Assembly (NCBI RefSeq): GCF_019059575.1
Contig: NW_024881980.1
Coordinates: 372,001 to 436,000 of the forward strand
Reading direction: 5' to 3'
DNA: 64,000 nt
Source: Amphibalanus amphitrite
Taxonomy: Eukaryota > Arthropoda > Thecostraca > Balanomorpha > Balanidae
A program made the translations under genes and the position numbers. The stretch's first letter is position 1. Each line of letters starts with the position of its first letter. The notes beneath the pieces were generated by a model. It saw only the letters and a list, made by a program, of their open reading frames with translations. It was not told where the DNA came from and did not search any database. Positions 23,989 to 36,589 of this stretch are shown one piece after another.

Positions 23989-24872
23989 AATGTATAGCGT
24001 TTAAAGGTTTGTCGTTAACTGAAAATGATACAGTTGACATAAGATTATTGTAATCCAAAGTAACAAGAAAATCTTATATTTTGAATTGATTTCGAGTTTA
24101 TTAGGAAATCGGTGTGGCAAAAACACAAAGAAAAAGAAACTAATCAGATTCATCAGACACGGGCACACCTGCCCTCAGCTAAATATTTGTACATTTAACA
24201 GACGTTTAGAAGCTATACTAACGACTACGGTCCTTATCTGATAGAACCTGCCAGCCCCCTGTAGTGTCCAGTGATCCGTAACGCTGGCATCTCGTACAGA
24301 TCCTCTCAGTGGCCACAGCTGGGGGCGCGCGGCCCGTGAGTGACCCAATAGACTCGTTACTCCCGCCCTGCCCTCTCATCTCAGTGAAGAGAGGCGACCG
24401 GCCCTGCTGACGCAATGCTCACGTCTGGTGGAGTGCCGACACGGAGGTCCTCGAGCTGACAATGATGGCAAAGTAGGTGCCCTAGTCGTTGCGTAAGTTG
24501 CGTTTGACATTGAGTGTGCTGCGGACCAGATGGTACGCACGGTTTGTAAGACAAGGCTTAGGTTCGTGATCGCTGCATTGACAGGCTTTGTGGTTCTAAA
24601 GGACACGCAAACATGTGCAGCATGGTACCGTGCACGGTCGTCGTGGAACCTATAATCAACTCAAGTGCCTATTTGAACATTGCATAAGCAATAGGTTGCA
24701 GTTATCAACACGCCCCAGTAACTAATGCATCATCATACATTGACTCATAAATAAAGGAAAAATAAATAACCTGTACAGGAGATAGAAAGGCATAGACCTC
24801 TGTAGGCCTGGATATGTAAAGCATAGCATACACGGTATACGGTCTTTGAGCAAAGTAAGTAAATGCAATGAG
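23989..24872. other. No gene confirmed; minus-strand frames of unclear status
   Basis: Minus-strand frames at 24218-24415 (ending TERICTRCQRYGSLDT and a short tail) and 24376-24606 are GC-richer than their surroundings, so a host exon may be here. No domain was recognised and no splice pair could be defended. Confidence 0.3.
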
Positions 24873-25061
24873 TCAGTATGGCTTGTAGTAGTCAACGACA
24901 TTCTCTAGAGGAGCCCAGCTGTATTGGACCTTCACGGAGACAAATACCGAGCCGTGTCCTTGATCGGCTTCATTGACGACAAAACCGGACTCAATGTCAG
25001 TGTCACGGTCGGCGCCGTGCCGTCCGTGAACCCTCAGCTCGGCCGCTCTCCCTCTCTCCGG
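24873..25061 (-). CDS. Candidate terminal exon, unrecognised protein
   Basis: On the minus strand a good acceptor (GTGACTGCACAG) is followed by 62 open codons and TGA at 24873-24875. The peptide has an ordinary soluble-protein composition and ends SVKVQYSWAPLENVVDYYKPY minus its first residues; the beta-strand-like VFVSVKVQYSW stretch suggests the end of a globular or extracellular domain. The upstream frame contains an ATG at 25097, but the acceptor makes a spliced exon more likely. No partner exon was found upstream, and no polyadenylation signal was clear. Chance cannot be excluded. Confidence 0.3.
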   Translation of the reverse strand, partial: PERGRAAELRVHGRHGADRDTDIESGFVVNEADQGHGSVFVSVKVQYSWAPLENVVDYYKPY

Positions 25062-25296
25062 CTGTGCAGTCACTCCATGTTTATTGTTTAAAGACATGAG
25101 ACCTCCACAGGACTACTGATTGCCTCTACGTAGAAAACGGCAGCATTAAGATAAAAATTGCTACATTGTATTGTATTGACGGAGGCAGACAACTCCACAG
25201 TACACCGTGGGTGGCTATTCCGTGTCTTAAGTCATGGCAAGTAAAAACGTGTACGTCGGGGTTAAATGGGAATAAAAAATGCCAGAAATCACACAC

Positions 25297-25740
25297 CTAC
25301 ACACGACACGCACACAGACACACACACGCCACGCCATATACGCAACCAAACCATCGTCAATCGCAGCCACACGTCACTCCATCAGAAAAACGGCTTCACT
25401 GCTCTCTTGAAACTGCCCGGGCCGAGATCTAAAAAGGCAGTAGGCAGCTGGTTTAAAAGCGCGGTCGCTTGGTATGAAAAGGCACGCTGCCCAGCCGCAG
25501 TGCGCGTTACCGGTGGCCGAAGGCGACGATCATTCCTGGTTGTGCGGTCACCACTGGCCCGCGACCCCGCGTTCGTGGTGAACAGCGAGGCGAGGACGGT
25601 CGGCTCACCGCGCGCAATGGCACTGCGCTCGACAGTCACCGCTGCGACCCGGTAGCACCCTCTGAATGTCTGTGACGTCAGCGCAGATCCAACTATTTTT
25701 AATATTTTACCATCTTTTACTAAAACGTTTGGTAGCACGC
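25297..25740 (-). mobile_element. 3' fragment of a LINE ORF2 with (GT)n-like tail
   Basis: The minus frame ending at 25382 carries the C-terminal block seen at the end of many Jockey-superfamily ORF2 proteins: RTAAGQRAFSYQATALLNQL, then FKRAVKPFF and stop. Downstream on the minus strand comes a GT-rich tract (25297-25335 as CA/CACA on plus) that may be its 3' tail. The reverse transcriptase is absent. Confidence 0.55.
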
Positions 25741-27354
25741 GGTGGTATATGCTGCTTTGCGCGCGACAAGTGCCGCACTTTCAGCTGCCAAACTATTCCT
25801 TCCAAATTAAGTCACTAGGAACAGCGGAGATCCCAGAAAGTAAACAAAAGTAAAAGTCTAATAACTTGAAAACCGATGAATATTTTTCGGTGAAATTTGG
25901 TAGATAGGTATTCGTTTTCGTTCCTTCTGAACCGAGCGACATCACTTTCATGCCAATTCATTAACTTTTTTGAAGGTGGGAGGGTCCCTTTAAGTGCGTG
26001 TGCTCATTATGAGCTTGGAAACATCTTTTTTGTGTCACAAGGTCTTATCAACTGTAGGACTGCATTTTTCTTTTACTTCTTTGTCTCTCTTCACAACGCT
26101 CGTCATTGTGTTTTTCTCAACCTACTCCTGCACTTTCCCCCATCTTTCGCAAGTTGTATGCTGTGGGTTGTTCCTCAGGAAATTAGAAAATACTGTTTTA
26201 ACTAACTAAAGTCCCTCCAATACATTACTCAAAAAATATCATCTTACTGATGGTTCGACATGCCAAAGCTTAAAGCCTGTTATCTGCCGTGCATGCTGTA
26301 TAACAGCGCCAGAGCCACCTTTCCCCGCCGATCCGCCCGGGTGTGTCTCTGAGGGTCCCTGTGGAGCCGACCTTCAGTCGGCGGGGCCAGTCAGTAACCC
26401 AGACACTCTCTGCTCCAATGGGACGCCCGCCAATACAAACGGTGACCGAGGTCGCCCGACTGACACCTCGGTGGTGGTGACGTCATGCCAGAATCAGTGA
26501 CGTCATTGACACTTTACACCTTCCTGCGGATCCGGAGCCAGCCTTGATATATTTTGTACGGGATAACACTACCGCTGCTGGTTATGCCTTGTGATTTGTG
26601 ATGTGTTTTGTGCTTCTTCCTTGGTTGATAACCACAGGCAACGACTATACGATAGTGAAAGGGTAAGAAACGATAGGCAAACAACATTACACCCATGGGA
26701 ACAAGTAAGCCAACAAAACAAGGAGCAAGGACTGCAATGGGGCAAACAAAGCTAGCCCCAGTCTCTACATTGACGGCAAACCGCATATCAATACTCACAA
26801 ATACGGATGTTCTGGAATTGTCCTACAGGATCATTGCACGTCTTATGATTATTAAGTCAAAATCGGGCGAATCATTGCAACCAGAGAAAAACAAAACGAT
26901 AAAGACGGCAACGCAATACACAACTATAACACCCAGCGATGGAGACTGCAACCGTGCACACAACAATAACTCGATGCTCAGGAGACTGCAATCATGCACA
27001 GCACAACAGCACATGCACAGCAAAACAGCACCAGAAATTGATTCACGGTGGCTGTGGACCGGAAGAAAGTGACTGGTGTTTTATTCATTACGTGCGTAAC
27101 AATGTTCATGCAGTGAATTTGGCATTAATTACGTCATAGTGTAAATGCAATGTGGCAGTGTTTTTGAACGCATAAGTACCATCCTGACGTAGAGTCCCCG
27201 AGTCTTAACCAAGCAAACAACAAACAATCGGGTGAAGTTTTATAACGATGAACTACTGTTTTACTATAGGTTTCATATTCTACTATCTCAGCTTTATCAT
27301 GGATGAGAAATCTCTCATCTGGCATCATCTCTTCATCATTTTATCACCTCGCAT
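25741..27354. other. No gene recognised
   Basis: Short frames only. Near 26880-27030 an imperfect run of GAGACTGCAA/TGCACA words repeats weakly. No domain or transposon boundary was seen. Confidence 0.5.
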
Positions 27355-28550
27355 TTATCCTTCCAGGCGGTGGGGGGGGCATTTTTTTGCCCCCCCCCCC
27401 TTTACTTTTTTCGATATATCTCGAGAACCGCTGCGCCGATCGTCACCAAACTTTCAGTACCCTCCCGGGAGCAGCTAGCGCACATGGTGACCAAAAATTT
27501 TTCCAAAGGCTATGATAGGTTGGCCGCTAATGACGTAAGAGTGACGTCATTTTTGCCATTTTCGACCCAAAAAAAGGTTTCGCGGGAAGAGCTGTCAGGC
27601 CTACAGCTTTAGAGATACAGAAAAATGTTTTAGACATAAAAGGTGTGGAATCAAAAGGGCTACAAAACTGCTATTTCGGTTTTTCGAATTTTTTGGATTT
27701 TGACCCCCAAAAATCAAAAAATATATTTTTTGAATATAATAGCCAAAAAATCCAAAAAGTTTTTTGAATTTCGAAAAAACGGAATATATGTGATAGTCCC
27801 TACCGCCTTCTATCTACATGCCAAATTTGAGATCGATACCTCGTTTTTTGGCCAAGTTATAGCGAAAAAACTGTTCAAAATTGATGACTTCAAATTTTCA
27901 AACTCAATTTTTAGCAATTCTAGACCTCGTAGCGCAAAACAAAGACCACCATTAGACTCCCCGTGACGAGCTGCATCGAATCGATACCTACTTTATGCAA
28001 AAATATCAACTTTGAAATTTGACCTTTTTTGACCTGACCTTGACCTGACCTCTACCAGAAAGTGACCTTAACTGTACCTGATGGTCTTATAACCAACACC
28101 ATTGAGTTGGAAATGAAAAAACTGGCCATAAAACATGCATCACATAACCTTAGTAAAGTTGGGCTCATGTGGTGACCCTTGGTGACCTTTGGTGACCTGA
28201 CCTGTGACCTGACCTGGTATGACCAGTGACCTCTAATAGCAACATATGTACTAGACAACTGACGCCTTATCGCTGATTTTCGACAAAATGCGTTTTACTC
28301 GGTGTTATAGCGCTTTCCCTAGAAGCCCTGTGAACGGTGAAACATTTTATCTTTGACCTGACCTGTGACGTCATCGGTGACCCCGAGGTCAATGAAATTT
28401 GGTTTCCTTCGACAATTTTGACAGGGCTATCGAACGCCGTTTGAATTTTCCGGATCCGTCCAGTAGTTTCGGAGATACGGGGGGGGCAAAAAAGTGCCCC
28501 CCCCCCACCGCGTGGAAGGTGGCTGGTAGGCCCACCGCCTGCCGGGTTAT
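27355..28550. mobile_element. TTAA-type MITE (family B), copy 2, flanked by TTAT
   Basis: Left end CCTTCCAGGCGGTGG after TTAT (27355-27358); right end CCACCGCCTGCCGGG before TTAT (28547-28550). The interior aligns by eye with copy 1 from end to end: the GATCGTCACCAAACTTTCAG phrase, the block near 27700, the TGACCTGACCT belt, and the closing GGGGGGCAAAAAAGTGCCCC-type hairpin. Both flanks read TTAT, so this copy may have used a variant of the TTAA target. Confidence 0.8.
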
Positions 28551-28685
28551 CTCTTATCCATAGCTGTGGTTAGGTAATCTGCTGGTCGCTTGAACTGAAA
28601 AGTCGTGTTTATAGGGTTGGCAATTCGAAAATGACAATGATGATAAAGATGACTGCCTAGTTAAATGTATCCCAATAATAGTTTC

Positions 28686-28905
28686 ACTGGTGGATCCAAG
28701 GGGAGGGAGCATAAGGGAGCAAACGCTCCCTTCCCCGCAGCGCCCGAAATCGGCGACAATTTGCGTTTTTTAGAGGATAAAACGAAAAGTCTCTTTAAAA
28801 CTGCTGAGTGCACAATCGTGCTTACAGAATCGAAATTCGATGAGCTTTTGGAATTTGGAGAAACTTTTCTGGGGATATGCCCCCCCCCCCCCCCCCAGCG
28901 TTCAA
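28686..28905. mobile_element. Possible hAT-like terminal fragment
   Basis: GGTGGATCCAAGGGGAGGG at the left resembles the end of the hAT element at 39554 (GGCGGATCCAGG then CCAAGGGGAGGG). A C-run lies at the other side (about 28879-28894). No duplication was found. Confidence 0.3.
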
Positions 28906-30010
28906 GACTGCCTTCCTTAATCTCAGTGTAATATTTTACGAGTTTGATGCATGCAATCCAAATGATATCCGATGCTACTGCTAGCCAAGGTTTGCAGTTG
29001 CGCTTTGGCTCTTGATCAGAAAATTCAAAAAAGGAAATAACAAAGTAGAACATTAAATTTACTCACCTATGGGGCATGGTGCATCACACAGTGAGGCTAA
29101 TGGGGTTCACTAGTGGCCAGTAATGTTCAAAAGTCAAGTTTACCCAAACGAGTTAGTCGCAATATGGCCAACGGCAGAGTAATGTTTGGGGTATCTGAAA
29201 TTACAAGGTTTAATGGTCTGGTCAAAGCCGGCCTAATGTAGCATTGTCAGATATCGTGACCTTTTTTATGTCGTAAAATGGCTATCAGATGCTTGCAATT
29301 TCAAATGCTGCTAGCTTGCGTTTATTTCATACAAACTGCAAAAACTATGCATTAACCCTCGCCCGCACATGGGGGGGGGGGGGGGGTTGCCACCCCCCCC
29401 CCCAGGTAGTGTTTCTGCTCTGCACTCAACATTTTTAGAGCTAGAAGGCTGATTTTTTCGTATAGCTGCTCGTCTATCCTTTCTTAATGTCCACTAAAAA
29501 ATTTCAAGTTTCTGTAATTTTTGGCTTCGGAGATATGACCTTGTTTTTCAGGTCATGTCATGACCCAAATGGCCAAATCTCAACATCTTGCGTTGGCTAT
29601 ATGGGCCTTTTGAGCTTTTGACACCTTGATTTCGGCCTTTTTTACCAGTCTTACCTCCCACCTATCATGGAACATGTTGTTCGACGATGTACAGATGTCA
29701 AGGTCACGGTCAAGGTCAACCTAGGTCATCTAAGATAATTGCGTTTTAGGCAAGCGGAATTTACTTTTTGTGAAGTTTTTTGACTGCATTTTTGGTAAAA
29801 GCTTCTCAGATCATGATTTCATGTAATATGGACACATAAACAATCGGTGCACACATCAGTATACACACAGACACACACAGACATACAAACACATATAATT
29901 GACCTTGACCTAACTTGACCTGAAATGACCTCAGCAGCAAAAACCTGGCCGGGTAGTGTGACAGAGGTTCTAGCTGGCTTGGCACCAGAAAACGGCATCG
30001 TCATCGGTAC

Positions 30011-31369
30011 ACTGAAAAAAGTCAGCCAAATTTTGGTCTCAGAGACCAGAAAGCGGTCTTTTTTCCCCTATTCAAATCAGACCACACTTTTCGAGCCATT
30101 CTGCGCGGTCTTTCTGAAACCCTTTTAGAGAGCTTAGAAACCGGTCTCGCGAAACCATTCAGTGGTCTCACGGAGAAACAAAACTGGTCTCCAAAATGCT
30201 CAAAGTGTGTTCTCTTTTGAAACTCTGAGCTGGATGAAACCACGTTCTGGTTTACGATAATCGCTGGACTGTCTCAACATCAGCCACCATTGGATTAGAC
30301 CAGAAAATAGTCTCATAGAAGAACTCAAGCCATTCTCGTTACGAGCCTTCTTTCTGGACCCTCGAATGTAGCCGCGCAGCCCCGCCCTGCCGCGCGGCCA
30401 TATTGCCGCCCAAAATACAACCATGTTTTCTTCTCAAAATGTATTAGTCTCGTATTAGTCGCGTCGTGCCGCGCGCTGCCGGCCCGGTCGACACAGGCCC
30501 AGGCCCTCTCAAACACAAATTTCAGTGCAGTAGCATATATGCGGAGACAATTGGCAGTCCCGTCGTGCCACGCGCTGCCGACCCGGTCACAAAAGGCCCA
30601 AGCCCTCTCAAACACAAAGCTAGTTCATGCAGTAGCAATGGGCGCGGCGAAAGCAGTCGCGTCGTGCCGCGCTGCAGTCCCCAACCAAAGAACACTCGTC
30701 ACTCACCCCGGCCGCCGCTACACCGTGGTGAACGCGCGGTTGTGCGAAACGTCTTCTCCTAGAGAGCGAAATTCCTCGGCCGCCACTGTCTCTTGGTTCT
30801 TCAATTTGTAGAGGTCGGGAAGATCGTTACCTTCTTCAGAAGCCGAAGTCACTATGACATCTGCCCTTCCAATCTTGCAATTTCAACGAAATCTTACTGT
30901 AGCGAAAGATTAAAAGATTTCTGACCATGACTGATGAGCAGTGTGTTGTTTCCTCTGTTATCATGCACAATATTTTATATATGGCTAAAGAATGTCTCTA
31001 CTTATAACAATATAACTCCAAGCGCAGCGCACACCAACGCACACAATTTGCAAATGGCGCCTGACAATGCGCTGTATGTAAACAAGTCCAGAGACTGCAC
31101 TTATCTGAAACCACCACGCTGCCTCACACCGACGCAGGATATGAGATGAGACCGGCAAACATTCTCACGGTTAGTCCTAAAAAGAGTCGCACCGCATGAT
31201 GCTTCAAACGCTGTTCAAAACGAGACCAACTATCAGGCTTGTCAAACAGGAGACTCGGACAGCCCTAATAAATGAGGTCAAGCAAGCACCATTTCACTAT
31301 ATAGACCACCTCGTGGTTTCACATGAAACCCAATCCGTAACCATTCTCATTTTGTTTTTTTTTTTCAGT
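30011..31369. mobile_element. Probable insertion with CACTGAAAAAA ends
   Basis: CACTGAAAAAA near 30011 and TTTTTTCAGTG near 31359-31369 are inverted. The interior differs in composition: GGTCTC/GAGACC words near 30040-30190, then a CpG-rich tandem. No target duplication was found, so the superfamily stays open (CACTR ends occur in CMC elements). Confidence 0.4.
30461..30690. repeat. 100-bp tandem repeat, CpG-rich
   Basis: GTCGTGCCGCGCGCTGCCGG through CCCTCTCAAACACAAA occurs at about 30461 and again 100 bases later at about 30561, with a third partial start near 30661. Confidence 0.75.
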
Positions 31370-31639
31370 GAGCAGCGCACTTAATATCCAACGGTGACCC
31401 AAAACAGCAACATTTTTTAGTTTGACCTGACCTGGAAGGTCAATGACTGACCTGAGAAGGTAAAGCTGGGTATCATTGGATTTTTCTCTTCCCAAAGAAT
31501 CTTTTTGGTCTTTACCGCTAAGCTCTATATCTCCAACAGGAACGAAATGGCGCGGGGGGTGGCAACCACCCAATTTGCGTTCTAGGATGGGAAAATGGCA
31601 TGTGCGGGCGAGGGTTAATGTTCTTTATGTGGTTGTGTG

Positions 31640-32269
31640 GAGAAAAGACGGCGCTACAAAACTGCCATCTCGGATTTTCAAAATTTTGGGATTTTTACCC
31701 CAGAAAAAAAGATGATTTTTTAAGAAAAAATCGACAAATTCCCAATTTTTAAATAAAAAAAGGGTTATATGTGATACTCCCTGCGCTCGTCGATGTATAT
31801 ACAAAATTTTAGATCGATATCTCCTTTTTTGGCCAAGTCATAGCGAAAAACTGCTCAAAATTGATGACGTCAAATTTTGTAACTCAATTTTTAGCCATTC
31901 TAGGCCACGTAGCACAAAACAAAGACCACCATTGAACTCCCCGTGACAAGCTGCATCGAATCAATACCCATTTTATGCAAAATATCAAATTTGAAATTTG
32001 ACCTAATTTGACCTGACCTTGACCTGACCTTGACCTGACCTTCACCAAAACATAATATCAACTGACCCCAAGTGCTGCTTGTCCCACATAATCGCATTTG
32101 GCATATAAAATGGACCATAAAACATGCACCACATGCTATTTTTATATTGTGACCCCCAGTGACCTGACCTCTGTGACCTGACCTGGTATCAGTGACCTCA
32201 AATGTCAAAATAAGTGTTTGACGAACATTTCCCTATCGATGATTTTCAATGAAATGCATTTTACTCGAT
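31640..32269. mobile_element. Interior fragment of a family B-like TTAA element
   Basis: The sequence parallels the middle of the copies at 22830 and 27355 (ACTGCCATCTCGGATTTTCA, AGCTGCATCGAATC, then a TGACCTGACCT belt and ATTTTACTCGATTT). Both ends are missing; it lies between a family G element and a family D end. Confidence 0.65.
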
Positions 32270-32514
32270 TTAACCCTCGCCCGTAAACGGTGTTTTGCCA
32301 CCTTCGCCCATGCAAGGGGGGGGGGGTTGGTGGGGGCGCTATATTTTGCGCAGTGGTTCCGAAGACCTTGGGGATCGGGACTCTCGTATGAAGCATGAGA
32401 TAGCATTTATATCTCCAGCGCCCGCTTCTTCTGACTTCTGAGGCTGAAAAGATACTAAGTGAAGCCAAAAGGGCAGTGCCTGCCTACACCTGTGCTTAAG
32501 GAGCCGGCCTTTGT
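32270..32514. mobile_element. Left end of a TTAA-type MITE (family D)
   Basis: TTAA (32270-32273) then CCCTCGCCCGTAAACGGTG and CCACCTTCGCCCATGCA with a G-run. It mirrors the right end at 36170-36246 over more than 50 bases. A mariner end begins at 32515, so either the mariner inserted here and the rest was lost, or this and 36246 are the two ends of one rearranged element. Confidence 0.65.
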
Positions 32515-32653
32515 TACAGGGTGTCCCAAAAATAATGTCACACCTTTCCAGCGTCAATTTCATGAAAAAAAAACAAACATGAGAGGCGCGCTTTTCTTAC
32601 ATATGCATCCCACCTTCTCCCTAATGCGGGCAAGCATACGGTCCGGCAGGGGC
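32515..32653 (-). pseudogene. Mariner/Tc1 transposon, C-terminal end of transposase plus terminal repeat
   Basis: TACAGGGTGTCCCAAAAA (from 32515) is the classic mariner-type end beside a TA target. Reading the minus strand toward it, the frame RMLARIREKVGCICKK continues to a TGA near 32572. This is the natural continuation of the transposase fragment at 38948-39195, which ends at LMSDVPD on the other side of the 6.3-kb insertion. Together they represent the last part of a Tc1/mariner DDE transposase. The remainder of the gene is missing. Confidence 0.65.
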
Positions 32654-34438
32654 GTCGCCACGGATTTTTGAGGGGGGGGGGTCGGGTTACCGGTCTTCGT
32701 CTTGATGGGTAGCTGTGTTTTTAGACACACTCCCGTTTTTTTCGTGTGTTGAGAAAAAGATCGGCGCGCAGCGCCACGAAAGCAGCGGTATCCGTATATC
32801 TTATTGTACATCACTTTTGCATCGTGCATAGAAATCAAGCACAGGTCACCTGGGGTCAGGTCACAATGTCATGTCAAGCTCAGTTTTAATGCCTCTAAAA
32901 ACTGCAAGCTTGTCATTCCTATAGATTATCTCTTATAAGTCTGGAATTTGGTGTAACGAATGGGATTATAAGTCCCAACAGTTCATGTACCTGGGATTTT
33001 ACATCTGAGAAGTGAAATCGGGTCAAATATGTGACCTCACCAACCATGAAAAGATATGGGAAAAAGCACGAATGCCCTCTGCTTTGAACGAATATGCTAA
33101 AAACGCTAGATATTTACTTTTGTAGCCATGGCACCTCTGCTCATTTTAGAGATAAGGTGCAACTAATGACCAGATGGTGACTTGAATGGTCAATTGGTCA
33201 GTCATTAGGTCATCAAAGGTCTCTAACACATTTTCGACAACAACTTTCGATGGAGACACTGTAGAGCGATGACAGCACCTGGAGTGTGTTCAGCTCAGCA
33301 GCACAGATCGATCCATATGCAGCAGGTTCTTTTCCGGTCAGGTCATGACCTTTACCTGATGTCAAGTTTTCTAGTTAATTTTCAAGTTCAAATTGTAAGC
33401 CATGCGACGTGTTTCGACGAAACAAACGCGGTGGTGATAACATGAATATCGTACACATTCACTGAATCACAGCTGTTACAGAACAAATGTTTCGGCAAAA
33501 TCCGTCCGTTTAGCTGTTTGGCCTCTGTGTTACACAAGCCATAGACCCGAAGACATATCTGAGGCGAAGTTGGCGAAAGAGCTTTTAAAAAGCTATCAAA
33601 TACGCTTTCTGTGTCGCTGTAGCTCTTATTCGTGTTTTACGGGTCGCTAAAGGTAAAACGTTTACCAACGTAACGGCGTAACGCTAAGGTATGCCTTCGG
33701 CGGTTCGGCCCCTGATCGAGGTAGAGCTTCGCGGAAAAGCGAGGATGCTGCACGTGATGAGAGAACGCCGATGATGCCCAATTTCAAGGTCTTGGCCGGG
33801 TCATCTTAGGTCAACGCCCAAAAGATTAAGAAGGGAAAATCTGGCCTGCTAGAACTTTGTGAGCCGTAGTTGTTATCGGGGTCCCGAGTACGATTTCGAT
33901 GTTAGTTTTGAACAAAAATGATGACTCCATGTATTTGGGGAGATCGGGTCAGGTCAGGTCAGGTCGACCAGCAGGCTTCCTGTCGGCCATCTAGAGTGGG
34001 TGACAACTGACAACCACCAACGATAGCTTCGTAATATGTTACATAACCACCATTTATCAAAACTTGGTACCTACTTCTTATGTTCAAATTGGCGCTAAGC
34101 TCGAAATCAGTTCCAAAAAATACGATTGTAAGTGGAAGCAAATAAAACTCAAAAAAGTGAACCAAGGTCAGCTATATTCGAATCAGGGCCAATACATTTT
34201 TAGAGTAGGTGTAAAATTGATTAACTCGAGATCACTGGAAGTTTCGTTGCACTATGCTCCTTTTTGTGCGTCTTATTGGGAAAGCCCGAGAGGAGTCCAC
34301 CATCTAACCCCATTCCCCCTATCAGGCAGGTCCGAGGGTAGTCAGGGCTGAGGCTAGTTAGGTACAGGTCTCGCGGGTTTTAGCGGTAGGTTTTGCACCT
34401 AGAAAATTTAGTGTACTTTAAGCTACATCCTCGTCGTC

Positions 34439-35328
34439 TTAACCCTATTAGTGGCAGGCTCCTGGCTACCCCATATTAGTGGCAGGGGGGGGGGGGGCTG
34501 TTTACGACCCCCCCTTGATATCTCGAGATCTAACCGGCCGATTTTCAAAATTCAAACGGCATTCGATTTGGCTCAACGAGATCTATATTTCTAAAAAAAA
34601 TTAAAATTAAAAAATGTCAATAGGGGGGTAGAGGGGGGTAAAAACGGGCAAATTGCAGATACATTTTAGACTGTTTATCACGGCTAGGTTTCTGAACCAA
34701 TCTTAACGCAACTTTTGCCGATCGATAGAGAATGAACCAGGAATTCACATGGATCCTAAAAATATGCATTTTCAAAAATCATAGGCGGATACAGATCATT
34801 GAGATTGGGGGTACACAAAAAGTATAGTAAATAAGGTTTTTGTTGGTACTGCTTCTAAAAAGGGTGGCAATGGTCTTGTTATGTTACAATTTTCTTATGA
34901 GAGAACGACTAAAATTGTATTGGTCATGCATAGGCGGTGTCAGGGCACCTATGTTGGGAGGTAAAAAATAACCCCCCTTTTTGGACGCCTGGATCCGCCT
35001 ATTATAGCAAAAACGTGTCAAAAGAGGATGCAAAATAACTTTGTATATGTTATCACATGATACCTTTCATTCACTGTTCGTAAAACTGGTGCAGCATCGT
35101 GATCTTCGCCCAAATGACTCGCTTCACGAATAGGACCCCCAATTCCCAGTGCTCTGGAGCCGCCCCTGGTAAAGTTATGAACTTGAAATTTTCAGGGAAT
35201 GTGCCCAATTTAGTTTTAGGAAAAGTCAGAAAATTTCAGCATCGTAGCTTCAGCGGTTTCGGAGATATTCCCGAAAAACCTGAGGGGTGGATAAAAACAA
35301 CCCCCCCCCCTGCCACTAATAGGGTTAA
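34439..35328. mobile_element. TTAA-type MITE (family E)
   Basis: TTAA (34439-34442) then CCCTATTAGTGGCAGG; mirror end CCTGCCACTAATAGGG with TTAA at 35325-35328. G-run and C-run hairpins lie inside both ends. It is 890 bp long and shares its right TTAA with the next element. Confidence 0.85.
34784..35003. mobile_element. Small TIR element inside family E
   Basis: ATAGGCGGATACAG at the left mirrors CTGGATCCGCCTAT at the right with one mismatch. The ends resemble hAT-type GGCGGATCCAG ends. No clear target duplication. Confidence 0.45.
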
Positions 35329-36246
35329 CCCTCGCCCATGTAAGGGGGGGGGTTGGTGCAACCCCCCCCCCCACCCCTGAGGTTTTTCTTAGCTACACGC
35401 CGAACCGTTTCAGATAGCCTGCTCAAATTTTCAGTACCCTATGGGGCATCCTTTGCGCAACTTTTGGTATTTTTTTTTGTCAAGGTCATGTCCGGTCACG
35501 GAGTTATGACGTCATAAAGGGAACAACCTCCGGCCAGATTTACGCTAAATTGGAGATTGCTTCACATTGGTATAAATGCCGACTGACCTGACACACTGAT
35601 GGATTGTTTTAGAATCATAACTGGCTGATTTGACATTGGCACAATGTCCGTTGACCTTTTCAAGGTTACTAAAGGTCAAGGTCAGGTCAGTGACCTCGGT
35701 TGACCTGTAATGACTTCTTGCACTTGTATGCCTTTTCGGGGTATTTTGATGCCCTGAATTCGAATTTGCTATCGATTTCAGGCATCGTCGGTTGTTTCTT
35801 GTAGTTCATTTTGGGTCAGGGTCAGGTCAGTGACGTCACACGCCTGACGTGACCCAATGCACAAATGACCTTGCAGACTTCCGATGCTCCCAACGCATCA
35901 TTTTTAGAATTATGACATCGAAATACACACCAAACGATAGAGAATTGATCAAGGATCACGATAGTGAAGGTTTCAAGTCGATATCTCTTACCATTTTGCC
36001 GCAATCGTCGCGGAAATCTAAAAAAGTTAGATTTTTCCGAAAAATTGACCTTTGACCGGTCATAAGTACGTCAAATGTTGACCTAGGACCAAAAAATATA
36101 CCACCAATCGCGAGATCTCGTTGAGAGCAATCCGTTGGCCTTTCCGCTAAGCTCTACGACGCTCCGTTTTCGAACGCCAGGGGGGTCGCACCAACCCCCC
36201 CTGCATGGGCGAAGGTGGCAAAACACTGTTTACGGGCGAGGGTTAA
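35325..36246. mobile_element. TTAA-type MITE (family D)
   Basis: TTAA (35325-35328), CCCTCGCCCATGTAAGG and a G-run at the left; CCTGCATGGGCGAAGG, then GTTTACGGGCGAGGG and TTAA (36243-36246) at the right. The left end lacks about 27 bases present in the right end and in the solo end at 32270. Interior has TTTTCAGTACCCTA and a TGACCT belt near 35640-35710. Confidence 0.65.
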
Positions 36247-36589
36247 GCTTTTAAGTGTTGAAGATGCGATCAAATTGTTGGTTCACAAGCCGGCCATGAT
36301 CGTGTAAAATGGCTTCATCGTAGATCGATTAGTTTCTGAGATATAACCGGAAATGTAAAAGTGCAAAACCTACCGCTTAATCTCGCGAGAGCCGTACCTC
36401 GTAGTTACTGATACGTCTTCCGATGAATCGACTGCAACCATTATTTTGACAATCAGACGAGCGGTTGGGTCAGTTTTGGCGCGCTCACTCCGAGGGATAA
36501 AAGGGACTAGAATAGTGGCTAGTGGCTACTTTAAAATATTGTCATGCTGATGTTCCACGCCCACAGCTTATTGACCTATATGCAATAGG

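Larger units (their letters stand above)
29352..31618. mobile_element. TTAA-type MITE (family G), carrying a 1.36-kb insertion
   Basis: TTAA at 29352-29355 followed by CCCTCGCCCGCACATG; mirror end CATGTGCGGGCGAGGG with TTAA at 31615-31618. A G-run/C-run hairpin follows the left end, and the right end has a GGGGGGTGGCAACCACC version. TGACCT words are frequent. The middle (about 30011-31369) seems to be a foreign insertion. Confidence 0.75.
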
